The notes under the pieces were generated by a model. That model saw only the letters and a list, made by a program, of their open reading frames with translations, was not told where the DNA came from and ran no database searches. 64,000 nt of DNA from Arthrobacter sp. NicSoilB8. Its GTDB lineage: Bacteria > Actinomycetota > Actinomycetes > Actinomycetales > Micrococcaceae. The translations under genes and the position numbers were made by a program. Position 1 is the first letter of the stretch. Each line of letters starts with the position of its first letter. The stretch covers positions 124,001 to 188,000 of the forward strand of contig NZ_AP024655.1 in assembly GCF_019977355.1 (NCBI RefSeq). The letters run 5' to 3'. Below are positions 55,723 to 64,000 of this stretch, piece by piece.

Positions 55723-56610
55723 ATGAGCAACGCAACCTTGGCGGGGTCGCGGCCCCGCGGCCGGGATTCCCCTCCTTCCGTTGAAACAACATCCCGACGG
55801 CGGCGCAGCAGCTGGTGGCTGCTGCTGGCACCGATCCTTGCCTTCGACGTCGTGCTGTTCCTGACCCCGCTGGGAAAACTGGTCGGCGCAAGCTTCGCCG
55901 ACAGCGCCTACCAGCGGGTCCTCGAGGACCCGCTGGTGATGCGCGCGCTGCTCAATACCCTGACCATCAGCCTGGCCAGCACCGTCGTCACGGTGGTCCT
56001 GGGCTACATCATCGCCATGGTTCTCTGGCGTGCCGGGAACGTCGCCCGGGTGATCCTGTTCGCCGTCGTACTCCTGCCGTTCTGGACCGGAATCCTGGTG
56101 AAGAACTTCGCCTGGGCGGTCCTGCTGCAGGACAACGGGCTGGTCAACGCTTTCCTGCAGGGCATCGGACTGACGGATGCGCCGATCCCGCTGCTACACA
56201 ACCGGTTCGCCGTGATCGTGGGCATGGTGCACTGCCTCCTGCCGTATGCGGTGTTCCCGATCTTCTCCTCGCTGACATCCATCGATGACAGGCTGGGGCT
56301 CGCGGCGCGGTCGCTGGGCGCCCGGGAAGGATCCGTCTTCCGCAGGATCACCCTTCCGCTGAGCGTGCCCGGCATCTCCGCGGCCGGGCTGTTGGTTTTC
56401 ATCATCAGTACGGGCTTCTTCATCACGCCCGTGGTCATGGGTGGACCCGGCGACATGATGATCGCCAACCAGATCGACTACTACGCCCGGCAGCTCACGG
56501 ACTTCTCCGGCGCCGCTGCGCTGGCTGTCATCCTGACGGTCATGGTCAGCATCCTCGTGGCCGTCTACCAGCGCGTGCTCAAGGCAGGGGGCCAGCATGA
56601 AGACAACTAA
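55723..56610 (+). CDS. PotB-type ABC transporter permease
   Basis: A 295-residue membrane protein with six spans. The first span WWLLLAPILAFDVVLFLTPLGKL and the EAA loop DRLGLAARSLGAREGSVFRRITLPLSVPGI are typical of polyamine-type importers. It starts one base after the binding-protein stop and overlaps the second permease by 14 bp, so the genes form one operon. Confidence 0.9.
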   Translation: MSNATLAGSRPRGRDSPPSVETTSRRRRSSWWLLLAPILAFDVVLFLTPLGKLVGASFADSAYQRVLEDPLVMRALLNTLTISLASTVVTVVLGYIIAMVLWRAGNVARVILFAVVLLPFWTGILVKNFAWAVLLQDNGLVNAFLQGIGLTDAPIPLLHNRFAVIVGMVHCLLPYAVFPIFSSLTSIDDRLGLAARSLGAREGSVFRRITLPLSVPGISAAGLLVFIISTGFFITPVVMGGPGDMMIANQIDYYARQLTDFSGAAALAVILTVMVSILVAVYQRVLKAGGQHEDN

Positions 56611-57424
56611 CCCGCAGCACCGTCTCCTGGTGCTGCTGTCCATCCCGGTCTTCCTCTTCCTCGTGATTCCGACGGCGATTGTGGTGCCGGTGGCGCTCAA
56701 CGACAGCCGCTACATCACGTTCCCGCCGGAGGGGATTTCCTTCGCTGCGGTGGCAGGATTCTTCGCGGACGCGGCATGGACCTCGGCACTGACGGCCAGC
56801 CTCCAGTCCGCGGGGATCGCCGTCGTGATCGGTGTGCTGCTGGGCGCCACCGCCGCGATCGGGCTGCACGGGCGGAAGTTCCCGGGCCAGTCCGCCGTGG
56901 TGGGCCTGATCCTGGCGCCGATGATCGTGCCGACCGTGGTGCTGGCGCTGGCGTTCTACCAGTTCTTCATCTCCGTCGGCATGGTGGGCAGCATCATTCC
57001 CATCGGCCTGGCGCACGCCGTGATTGCAACTCCGTACGTCTACCTGACCACGCGGGCCAGCCTCGCCGGGCTCAATCCCGCGCTGGTCCGGTCGGCGCAG
57101 AGCCTCGGGGCAGGCGCCCTCTCGGTTCTCCGCCACGTGTATCTGCCTGTCATCCTGCCGGGACTGATCTCGGGGGCACTTTTCGCGTTCTCCGTGTCCA
57201 TTGACGAGACCGTGATGTCGCTGTTCATGCAGTCCCCGGGGGCCACCACCTTGCCGGTGAAAATGTTCACGGACATCCAGTTCAACCTAACCCCGAAGAT
57301 CGCCGTGTCGTCCGCCCTGCTGGTCAGCGTGGCCACCATCGGTCTTCTTCTCCAGGTCATGTTTGTCCTCAAGCGCCGCTCTTCAGCCCGGATGCTGCCC
57401 CTGGCCGTGTCAACACAAACGTAA
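56597..57424 (+). CDS. PotC-type ABC transporter permease
   Basis: A 275-residue permease with six spans. The EAA loop NPALVRSAQSLGAGALSVLRHVYLPVILPGLISG and the SIDETVMSLFMQSPGATTLPVKMF stretch match the PotC class. It pairs with the preceding permease; the ATPase gene follows nine bases after its stop. Confidence 0.9.
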   Translation: MKTTNPQHRLLVLLSIPVFLFLVIPTAIVVPVALNDSRYITFPPEGISFAAVAGFFADAAWTSALTASLQSAGIAVVIGVLLGATAAIGLHGRKFPGQSAVVGLILAPMIVPTVVLALAFYQFFISVGMVGSIIPIGLAHAVIATPYVYLTTRASLAGLNPALVRSAQSLGAGALSVLRHVYLPVILPGLISGALFAFSVSIDETVMSLFMQSPGATTLPVKMFTDIQFNLTPKIAVSSALLVSVATIGLLLQVMFVLKRRSSARMLPLAVSTQT

Positions 57425-57433
57425 GGAAAGTCG

Positions 57434-58555
57434 ATGACCGCATCAGTAATATCCGCCGGTGCTATTCCGCAGTCCGGACGTGCCGCGCAGGGAGCCATTG
57501 AGCTCCGCCGGGTCAGCAAGAGCTACGGCGACGTGGTTGCCGTGGACGAGCTGGACCTGACCGTTCAGCCCGGCGAGTTCGTCACTCTGCTGGGTCCCAG
57601 CGGCTCCGGCAAGACCACAACGATGATGATGGTGGCCGGGTTTGAAGGGCATACCGCCGGCTCAGTCCTGATCGACGGCAGGCCGGTGGACACGCTGCCG
57701 CCGCGGGACCGGAATCTCGGCGTCGTGTTCCAGAACTACGCCCTGTTCCCGCACATGAGCGCCCTTGAAAACGTGGAATTCGCTCTGCGGATGAGGAAGG
57801 TTCCGAGCGCGGAACGGCGGCAGCGTGCCTCGGACGCGCTGGACCGAGTGGGCCTTGGCGCGATGGGCGACCGCAAGCCCCGCCAGCTCTCCGGCGGGCA
57901 GCAGCAGCGGGTGGCGCTGGCCCGGGCGCTGGTCTTCAACCCGGCCGCACTGCTCCTGGACGAGCCGATGGCTGCCCTGGACAAGCGACTGCGTGAGCAG
58001 ATGCAGGAAGAGATCAAAACCCTGCAGAAGAGTCTGGGCATCTCCGTACTGTTCGTGACCCATGACCAGGACGAGGCCATGGCCATGTCGGACCGGATTG
58101 TGGTGATGAGGGACGGGAAGATCATCCAGTCAGGGCCGCCCGAGGAAGTCTACAACCACCCCCTCACGGACTGGGTGGCCAGCTTCCTCGGCGACACCAA
58201 CCTGATTCCCTGCACCATTGTGGAGCGGAACGGCGAGGAAGCACTGGTTGACCTGGGCGGACTTGGCCTGGCAAAGGTCCGGGACCGCGGTGCAAGCGGC
58301 GAGAACTACGCCGTCTCCATCCGCCCGGAGCACCTCAAATTCAAAACGCGGGCCACGGCGGACAACGGATGCGCAGCGACCCTGGTGTCGTCCACGAATC
58401 TGGGCGCCACGGTCCGCCACCGCCTCACGGCCGGCGGCCACGAACTCCAGCTTCGTGAGCTGAGCTCCGACAAGGGCGCCGGCATCCTGCCAGCCGAGGA
58501 GCTGTGGGTGGGCTGGGATGCAGACAAGGCCCAGCTGCTGGTTCTGGAGTCCTGA
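57434..58555 (+). CDS. PotA-type ABC transporter ATP-binding protein
   Basis: A 373-residue ATPase. Walker A GPSGSGKTT at 54-62, Q-loop VVFQNYALFPHMS, signature LSGGQQQRVALARAL, Walker B LLLDEPMAALD, H-loop FVTHDQDEAM, and a C-terminal TOBE domain (about 290-370, VSIRPEHLKF). Last gene of the four-gene operon. The tandem repeat region begins right after it. Confidence 0.93.
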   Translation: MTASVISAGAIPQSGRAAQGAIELRRVSKSYGDVVAVDELDLTVQPGEFVTLLGPSGSGKTTTMMMVAGFEGHTAGSVLIDGRPVDTLPPRDRNLGVVFQNYALFPHMSALENVEFALRMRKVPSAERRQRASDALDRVGLGAMGDRKPRQLSGGQQQRVALARALVFNPAALLLDEPMAALDKRLREQMQEEIKTLQKSLGISVLFVTHDQDEAMAMSDRIVVMRDGKIIQSGPPEEVYNHPLTDWVASFLGDTNLIPCTIVERNGEEALVDLGGLGLAKVRDRGASGENYAVSIRPEHLKFKTRATADNGCAATLVSSTNLGATVRHRLTAGGHELQLRELSSDKGAGILPAEELWVGWDADKAQLLVLES

Positions 58556-59350
58556 TTCCGGGGGCAGGCAGGGGCTAAGGGCAGGGCTGTAGAGGCCGGT
58601 CGCAGGGGCTGTACGCGGGTTCAGGGCCGGCCCTGAGATCTCCCGGGGGACATGCCCTCCTTTGGCGCCCAGGGATGGACATATGCCCACTATGTCCATC
58701 CCTGAGGCCCACCACGGGGCATGTCCCAAAGGCGGCACAGGGCATGTCCGCAGCTCAGGGGCGGCACGGGGCATGTCCCAAGGGGGCGCCATGGCGAATG
58801 ACCGGACAATGCTTGGCTTCAGCCACAGGGCTTGATTTCACGGACAGGTCCCGACAATGTGCGGTCCTCATGTGCGCACCACCCGGCCCAGGGGGCCGCG
58901 GGACATGCCCTCCTGTGGCATCCAGGGTTGGGCATAAGCCCATTATGTCCATCCCTGAGGCGCAGCGCGGGGCATGTGCGCTCCACCCGGCCGAGGGGGC
59001 CGCGGGGCATGCCCTCCTGTGGCGTCCAGGGTTGGGCATAAGCCCATTATGTCCATCCCTGAGGCGCAGCGCGGGGCATGTGCGCTCCACCCGGCCGAGG
59101 GGGCCGCGGGGCATGCCCTCCTGTGGCGTCCAGGGTTGGGCATAAGCCCATTATGTCCATCCCTGAGGCGCAGCGCGGAGCATGTCCCAAAGGGGGCGCG
59201 GGGCATGTCCACTGCTCAGGCGCAGCGCGGGGCATGTCCACCGGTAAGCGCAGGCGGGGGCGGCGGCCTGCGGACTACACTCGATTCCGGGCGGCCACTC
59301 GGCCCTTGACGGCCAAGAGCAGGCCCGACGCCCGCGACGAGGAGGTCACG
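58556..59350. other. Repeat-rich intergenic region
   Basis: About 795 bp with no supported gene. It contains a perfect 12-bp palindrome (58672-58683 and 58691-58702), about a dozen GGGCATG/GGACATG-type motifs spread over 58650-59240, and the 104-bp tandem array listed separately. Open frames here run through the repeats, but the 104-bp period shifts the frame each copy, so they are unlikely to be coding. Confidence 0.75.
58869..59185. repeat. 104-bp tandem repeat array, three copies plus a partial
   Basis: Units start with CATGTGCGC at 58869, 58973 and 59077, and a partial begins at 59181. Units two and three differ at one base in 104; unit one is more diverged. Each unit holds ATGTCCATCCCTGAGG, a GGGCATAAGCCCATTATG stretch and two CATG-centred GC-rich boxes. 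No inverted terminal repeats or target duplications are obvious. Confidence 0.9.
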
Positions 59351-60145
59351 ATGGCCGGCGGCAGCCGCGAACCCGGCAGGACGGTGACCTCGAAGGTCCT
59401 GGCCATCCTGGAAGCCTTTGAAAAGTCACGGGGCGCCCTCAGCCTGACCGACATCGCCGAAAAGTCCGGCCTCCCGCTGAGCACCGCGCACCGGCTGGTC
59501 AGCGAGCTCACCGACTCGGGCTTCCTTTCCCGCGAGCCCAACGGCCGCTACCAGTTGGGCATCCGCCTCTGGGAGCTCGCCCAGAATACGGGGCGCCAGC
59601 TGCGCGACGCGGCCCGGCCCTACGTCCAGGACCTGTTCTCACTCACCGGCGAAACTGCGCACCTGGCCGTCCGGGCCGGCCACGAAGTGCTGTACATCGA
59701 CCGCGTCTACGGCTCCAAGCGGGTGCCGCGGGCCTCCCGGGTCGGCGGCCGGCTGCCCATGCACGCGACCGCCGTCGGGAAGGTCATCCTGGCCTTCGAG
59801 GAGGACTGGGTGCGCGACGCCTATCTGAACCGGCAGCTCGAGCGGCACACCGCGCACACCCACGTTGACCCCAAGAAGCTGGCCGCCGAACTCACCCAGA
59901 TCCGGGAGCAGGGGTATGCCACCACCCTCGAGGAAGTCCGGCTGGGGTCCTGCTCCATCGCCGTTCCGGTCTTCCACACCGGCAGGATCGGCGCCGCCAT
60001 TGGCCTGGTGCTGCCGACCAGCCAAGCCGGCACGTTGACCCGGCATTTGCCGGTCCTGAGGGGCATCGCGGCGCAGATCGAGCGCGCCACGGCCCGGATC
60101 CCGCTGGAAACGCTGCTGGGCAGCCATGTCGCGGGAACGGACTGA
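59351..60145 (+). CDS. IclR-family transcriptional regulator
   Basis: A 264-residue regulator: winged helix at about 10-70 (LSLTDIAEKSGLPLSTAHRLVSELTDSGFLSREPNGRYQLG) and effector domain to about 255 (LFSLTGETAHLAVRAGHEVLYIDRVYG, GGRLPMHATAVGKVILAF, LGSCSIAVPVFHTGRIGAAIGLVLP). ATG 59351 has GGAGG five bases upstream; longer frames are repeat-derived. It lies between the PotABCD operon and the P450 operon, so either could be its target. Confidence 0.9.
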   Translation: MAGGSREPGRTVTSKVLAILEAFEKSRGALSLTDIAEKSGLPLSTAHRLVSELTDSGFLSREPNGRYQLGIRLWELAQNTGRQLRDAARPYVQDLFSLTGETAHLAVRAGHEVLYIDRVYGSKRVPRASRVGGRLPMHATAVGKVILAFEEDWVRDAYLNRQLERHTAHTHVDPKKLAAELTQIREQGYATTLEEVRLGSCSIAVPVFHTGRIGAAIGLVLPTSQAGTLTRHLPVLRGIAAQIERATARIPLETLLGSHVAGTD

Positions 60146-60296
60146 ACCGCCCACGGCGGCGCCGGACCTTCTCCAACTGGCTTCCGCTCAGTGGAAGTAA
60201 TCCCTGCCATTTCGGGGTGATGGGGGCCACACTGGTGAACAGAACCCCCGGCATGCACTGCCGCTGCCGGCGGGACCGGAAAACCAAGGAGCCTAG

Positions 60297-61574
60297 ATGT
60301 CATCGTCGACTGAAACGGCCGGCCGCTGTCCCTTCGGACACGGCGCCGAAGCCCCCGCGGGGCACCACGGCTACGAGCCGTTCCAGATGAAGGATCCCTT
60401 CCCCGCCTACGCCGAACTCCGGGCCGAGCAGCCCGTGATGTTCGACGAGCGGATCGGCCTTTACGTCGTCTCCCGCTATGACGACATCAAGGCCGTCTTC
60501 GAAGACTGGGAGACCTTCTCCAGCGAAAACGCCCAGGCGCCCGTCCGCGAACGCGGCGCCGCGGCAAGGAAGATCATGGACGACGGCGGCTTCACCGCCT
60601 ACTCGGGCCTGTCCGCCCGGCGCCCGCCGGAGCACACCCGCATCCGCGCCGTGGTCCAGAAGGCCTTCACGCCCCGCCGCTACAAGGCGCTCGAACCCTT
60701 CATCCGGCAGAACGTCGTCGGGCTGCTCGAAAAGATGCTGGCCCGGCCGGAACACCGCGGCGACATGGTCAAGGACCTCGCCTACGACGTCCCCACCATC
60801 ACCATCCTCACCCTGATCGGCGCCGACGTCTCCCAGGTGGACACCTTCAAGCGCTGGAGCGATTCCCGCGCCGCCATGACGTGGGGCGACCTCACCGACG
60901 AGGAACAGGTCCCGCACGCCCACAACCTCGTGGAGTACTGGCAGGAATGCCTCCGCCTGGTCCGGGTGGCCCACGAGGACGGCGGCGACAACCTCACCGC
61001 GGACCTGGTCAAAGCGCAGCAGGACGGCGCGGAAATCTCCGACCACGAGATCGCCTCCGTCCTCTACAGCCTGCTCTTCGCCGGCCACGAGACCACCACC
61101 ACCCTGATCTCCAATGCCCTCCGCGAACTCCTGGCCCGGCCCGAGCAGTGGAAGCAGCTGGTGGAGGACCCGAAGAAGATCCCCGCCGCCATCGACGAGG
61201 TCCTGCGCTACGCCGGCTCGATCGTCGGCTGGCGCCGCAAGGCCCTCAAGGACGCCGAGGTCGGCGGCGTCGCGATCGAGGAGGGCGCGCAGCTGCTGCT
61301 CCTGATGGGCTCCGCCAACCGCGATGAGAACAAGTTCGACGCCGGCGAGGACTTCGACATCACCCGCCCCAACGCCCGCGAGCACCTGTCCTTCGGGTTT
61401 GGCATCCACTACTGCCTGGGCAACATGCTCGCCAAGCTTCAGGCCAAAATCGCGCTCGAGGAAGTGGCCCGGCTCGCCCCGGAACTGCAGCTGGAGAACC
61501 CGGAAGCCATCTCCTTCCGTGAGAACCTCTCGTTCCGCGTCCCCGAGACCGTCCCCGTCAGCTGGAAGGCCTGA
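60297..61574 (+). CDS. Cytochrome P450, CreJ-like
   Basis: A 425-residue soluble bacterial P450. The I-helix AGHETTT is at 262-268, the K-helix EVLRYAG lies near 301, and heme-ligand Cys373 in FGFGIHYCLG. ATG 60297 follows AAGGAG. The next two genes resemble the two parts of an ATP-dependent phenol-phosphorylating synthase, the same association as CreJ with CreH/CreI of Corynebacterium glutamicum, where the P450 oxidises the methyl group of phosphorylated 4-cresol. Ferredoxin and reductase genes are not in the window. Substrate assignment is inference. Confidence 0.9.
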   Translation: MSSSTETAGRCPFGHGAEAPAGHHGYEPFQMKDPFPAYAELRAEQPVMFDERIGLYVVSRYDDIKAVFEDWETFSSENAQAPVRERGAAARKIMDDGGFTAYSGLSARRPPEHTRIRAVVQKAFTPRRYKALEPFIRQNVVGLLEKMLARPEHRGDMVKDLAYDVPTITILTLIGADVSQVDTFKRWSDSRAAMTWGDLTDEEQVPHAHNLVEYWQECLRLVRVAHEDGGDNLTADLVKAQQDGAEISDHEIASVLYSLLFAGHETTTTLISNALRELLARPEQWKQLVEDPKKIPAAIDEVLRYAGSIVGWRRKALKDAEVGGVAIEEGAQLLLLMGSANRDENKFDAGEDFDITRPNAREHLSFGFGIHYCLGNMLAKLQAKIALEEVARLAPELQLENPEAISFRENLSFRVPETVPVSWKA

Positions 61575-61579
61575 GAAAT

Positions 61580-62764
61580 ATGCACAGCAACGAATACGTC
61601 CAGTTCTTCGACGGCGGCATCGAACCGAAACTCGAAAACCTCGGCGGCAAGGGCGCCTCCCTGGTCACCATGACGTCCGCCGGCATGCCCGTCCCGCCCG
61701 GCTTCGTGGTCACCACGGCCCAGTTCGACGCCTTCATGGAGGAAGCCGGCATCACCCGGGATATCCACCAGCTCCTCGCTGGACTGGACCCCGAGGACAT
61801 GGGCCAGGTGGACAGGGTCTCCGCCGCGATCCGCGAGGACATCCGCTCCCGCCCGGTGCCCCAGGCCCTGCGCGAGCTCACCGTCACCGCCTACGAGTCC
61901 CTGATGTCCCGCTTCGAGGATCCCGTCCCGGTGGCCGTGCGCTCCAGCGCCACCGCCGAGGACCTCCCGGACGCCTCCTTCGCCGGCCAGCAGGACACCT
62001 ACCTCTGGCTCGACGGCGTCAAGGCCGTCACCGAGCACATCCGCCAGTGCTGGGCCTCGCTCTTCACCTCCCGCGCCATCATCTACCGGCTCAAGAACAA
62101 CATCCCGAACGAGGGCCTCTCGATGGCGGTCGTGGTGCAGAAGATGGTCAACGCCCGCGTCTCGGGCGTCGCCATCACCATGGACCCCACCAACGGCGAC
62201 CGCTCCAAGATCACTATCGACTCCTCCTACGGCGTGGGGGAGATGGTGGTTTCCGGCCAGGTCACGCCGGACAACATCATGCTGGACAAGGTCACGCTGA
62301 CCGTTGTCTCCGAACACCTTGGCGACAAGCACGCCGAACTCGTCCCGGACGCCGGTGCCGGCCGCCTCGTGGAGCGGGAGGTCGACGCCGAACGGCGCGG
62401 CCGGCGCAGCCTCACCGACGCCGAGCTCACCGCCGTCGCGCAGATGGCCAAGCGCGCGGAGAAGCACTACAAGTGCCCGCAGGACATCGAATGGGCCCTC
62501 GACGCGGACCTGCCCGACGGCGAGAACCTGCTCCTGCTGCAGTCCCGCCCGGAAACCGTGCACTCCTCGAAGCCGGCGGCGGTCAAGCAAACGGTGCCCT
62601 CGGGCGCCGGCGGCTATTTCAGCGGACTCAGCCCCGCGACTCCTGCGGCCGTGCCCGCATCCACGACGGCGCCAGGCGCCACACCGTCGTCGACGCCCCC
62701 GCCCTCAACCGGCGGCTTCAACCTCGGCAGCATCACAGCCTCGCTGCTGAAGCCGTCCTTCTAA
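61580..62764 (+). CDS. Stand-alone PEP-synthase-like ATP-binding subunit (CreH/PpsB-like)
   Basis: A 394-residue protein equal to the N-terminal ATP-grasp domain of PEP synthase: [54 protein letters not shown] near 120-140, SSYGVGEMVVSGQVTPDNI and the end motif CPQDIEWALD...LLLLQSRPETV. The swivel and pyruvate domains are missing. About 60 Pro/Ser/Thr/Ala-rich residues follow (after about 335). In phenylphosphate synthase and the Cre system a protein of this type supplies the ATP-dependent phosphoryl transfer to a phosphohistidine on the partner. ATG 61580 lies five bases after the P450 stop. Confidence 0.85.
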   Translation: MHSNEYVQFFDGGIEPKLENLGGKGASLVTMTSAGMPVPPGFVVTTAQFDAFMEEAGITRDIHQLLAGLDPEDMGQVDRVSAAIREDIRSRPVPQALRELTVTAYESLMSRFEDPVPVAVRSSATAEDLPDASFAGQQDTYLWLDGVKAVTEHIRQCWASLFTSRAIIYRLKNNIPNEGLSMAVVVQKMVNARVSGVAITMDPTNGDRSKITIDSSYGVGEMVVSGQVTPDNIMLDKVTLTVVSEHLGDKHAELVPDAGAGRLVEREVDAERRGRRSLTDAELTAVAQMAKRAEKHYKCPQDIEWALDADLPDGENLLLLQSRPETVHSSKPAAVKQTVPSGAGGYFSGLSPATPAAVPASTTAPGATPSSTPPPSTGGFNLGSITASLLKPSF

Positions 62765-62832
62765 ACAGTTTTGACCCGCTAGTCCGCTCCGTCACCCAGG
62801 CCCAACGCCGAGCCCGTATTGAAAGGACCGCC

Positions 62833-64000
62833 ATGTCCCTGAAGTCCTTCCCCAAGCCCTCCGAGCTTCCGGTTCCCGCCGGGGCCGAGGGCTGGGAAAA
62901 GATCTACCCGTACTATCTGGTCTTCCAGGACAAGCTCAAGGAGCAGGAGGATGCCAAGTTCTGGTTCTGCGACAGCCAGCACTGGCCCACCGTATTCAAG
63001 CCCTTCGAGACGATCGGCGGCGAGTTCGCGGTCAAGTGCCTGGGCCAGTACAACGCCCGGCACCTGATGATCCCCAACGCCAACGGCATCGAGTTCCGCG
63101 TCCACCTGGGCTACCTCTACATGTCGCCCATCCCCGTGCCGGAAGACCGGATCGCCGCCCGAGTGCCCCTGTTCGAACAGCGCGTGGGCCACTACTTCCA
63201 GAACTGGGACCAGCTCCTCAAGCAGTGGCACGTGAAGGTCAAGGGCACCATCGACGAGATGGAAACCATCTCCTTCCCCAGGCTCCCGGACATGGTCCCC
63301 ATGGAGGACATCCTCTCCGGCAAGGGCAAGGACGGCTCCGAGAAGCTCCTGGAAAGCTACGACCGGCTCATCCAGCTGGCCTACCAGAACTGGCAGTACC
63401 ACTTCGAGTTCCTCAACCTGGGTTACATCGCCTACCTGGATTTCTTCAACTTCTGCAAGCAGGTCTTCCCCAACATCCCGGACCAGTCCATCGCCACCAT
63501 GGTCCAGGGCGTCGACATGGAGCTCTTCCGCCCGGACGACGAGCTCAAGCAGCTGGCCAAACTCGCCGTCGAACTGAAGCTGCAGACCCATTTCGGGAAC
63601 ACCGACGACGTCCACGCCACCCTGGCTGCCATCGCCGCCGCCCCCGGCGGGGACCGGTGGACCGCCCAGTACGAGGCCGCCAAGGACCCCTGGTTCAACT
63701 TCACCGTGGGCAACGGCTTCTACGGCCACGACAAGTACTGGAACGAACACCAGGAAATCCCGCTCGGCTACATCGCGGACTACATCCGCCGGGTGGACGA
63801 GGGCCAGGAAATCATGCGCCCGGTCGAGGCCCTGATCGCCGAACGCGACCGCATCATCGAGGAATACCGCGACCTGCTGGAAGGCGAAAACCAGGCCCTC
63901 TTCGACGCCAAGCGCGGGCTCGCCGCCACGGCCTACCCGTACGTGGAGAACCACAACTTCTACATCGAGCACTGGACCATGGGCGTCTTCTGGCGCAAGA
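62833..64000 (+). CDS. PEP-synthase-related partner subunit of phenol-phosphorylating type (partial, runs off the window)
   Basis: ATG 62833, preceded by GAAAGGA, opens a frame without stop to the last base (389 codons seen). It begins MSLKSFPKPSELPVPAGAEG and contains FWFCDSQHWPTVFKPFETIGGEF, HYFQNWDQLLKQWHVKVKGTI, FFNFCKQVFPNIPDQSIATMVQG and YPYVENHNFYIEHWTMGVFW. This helical, Trp-rich region resembles the substrate-binding section of the larger phenylphosphate-synthase-type subunit. The phosphohistidine swivel domain (GGxxSH/CH-type) should follow to the right, outside the window, and is the test of this call. Confidence 0.75.
   Translation, partial: MSLKSFPKPSELPVPAGAEGWEKIYPYYLVFQDKLKEQEDAKFWFCDSQHWPTVFKPFETIGGEFAVKCLGQYNARHLMIPNANGIEFRVHLGYLYMSPIPVPEDRIAARVPLFEQRVGHYFQNWDQLLKQWHVKVKGTIDEMETISFPRLPDMVPMEDILSGKGKDGSEKLLESYDRLIQLAYQNWQYHFEFLNLGYIAYLDFFNFCKQVFPNIPDQSIATMVQGVDMELFRPDDELKQLAKLAVELKLQTHFGNTDDVHATLAAIAAAPGGDRWTAQYEAAKDPWFNFTVGNGFYGHDKYWNEHQEIPLGYIADYIRRVDEGQEIMRPVEALIAERDRIIEEYRDLLEGENQALFDAKRGLAATAYPYVENHNFYIEHWTMGVFWRK

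Noticed and set aside
58869-59185. CRISPR array
   Set aside because: Units are contiguous 104-bp repeats without unique spacers, and no cas genes are nearby.
58675-59312. Several overlapping frames in both directions in the repeat region
   Set aside because: They are translations of the 104-bp repeat; the unit length shifts the frame at each copy, and no start signals or families are present.
62779-63972. 397-residue minus-strand frame at the right edge
   Set aside because: It is opposite an uninterrupted plus-strand frame from 62833 with a good ribosome site, Trp/Tyr-rich globular sequence and an operon context.

Overview
The window reads as chromosome from a high-GC actinobacterium of the Arthrobacter/Pseudarthrobacter type (Micrococcaceae). 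The signs are GC-rich third positions, frequent GTG starts, FadR/IclR/PucR regulators, a DUF4193 protein, and a creatinase plus heterotetrameric sarcosine oxidase gene set. No rRNA, tRNA, insertion sequence, prophage or CRISPR array was seen. It is mainly a chain of catabolic clusters, each with its own transporter and regulator.

Region 1 (1-4690): end of an unseen upstream gene, an NCS1 permease, then NUDIX hydrolase, stand-alone riboflavin kinase, a succinate-semialdehyde-type dehydrogenase and an isochorismatase-fold hydrolase. Several are coupled by ATGA overlaps. This looks like a flavin-linked N-heterocycle or flavin degradation locus cut by the left edge. Region 2 (5238-8439): GAF protein, FMN reductase, Hsp20 and an acetylxylan-esterase-family hydrolase. 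Region 3 (8476-23193): a sialic acid system. It holds a secreted sialidase, a FadR-type regulator with nagB, and a leftward eight-gene operon encoding a Dpp-type ABC transporter (with a fused permease-ATPase), nanA, nanK, nanE and nagA. Copies of a TNGGACGTCC palindrome precede the sialidase, the regulator and the transport operon, and a degenerate copy precedes the esterase.

Region 4 (23161-33178): an odd repeat/hairpin block, then glyA-soxBDAG-sdaA-purU read leftward with a divergent GntR regulator. This route takes sarcosine to glycine, serine and pyruvate while handling the one-carbon unit. Region 5 (33482-37763): PEP synthase, its regulatory kinase/phosphotransferase, a small unknown protein and DUF4193. 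Region 6 (38030-44425): MFS transporter, FAD amine oxidase, DapA-like aldolase/lyase and aldehyde dehydrogenase, under a divergent and probably leaderless GntR gene. Region 7 (44529-48680): a possible 44-residue membrane protein, an MHS-type MFS transporter, creatinase and IclR. Creatinase makes sarcosine, so it feeds region 4.

Region 8 (48773-52939): PucR regulator divergent from an NCS1 permease and a NodB-fold deacetylase/allantoinase-like protein. Region 9 (53025-60145): M28 aminopeptidase lipoprotein, a PotABCD-type ABC transporter, a 104-bp tandem repeat array and an IclR regulator. Region 10 (60297-64000): cytochrome P450, a stand-alone PEP-synthase-like ATP-binding subunit, and a third gene that runs off the right edge. 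The last three resemble the Cre (4-cresol) phosphorylation-then-oxidation system and phenylphosphate synthase, and are the most unusual content in the window.
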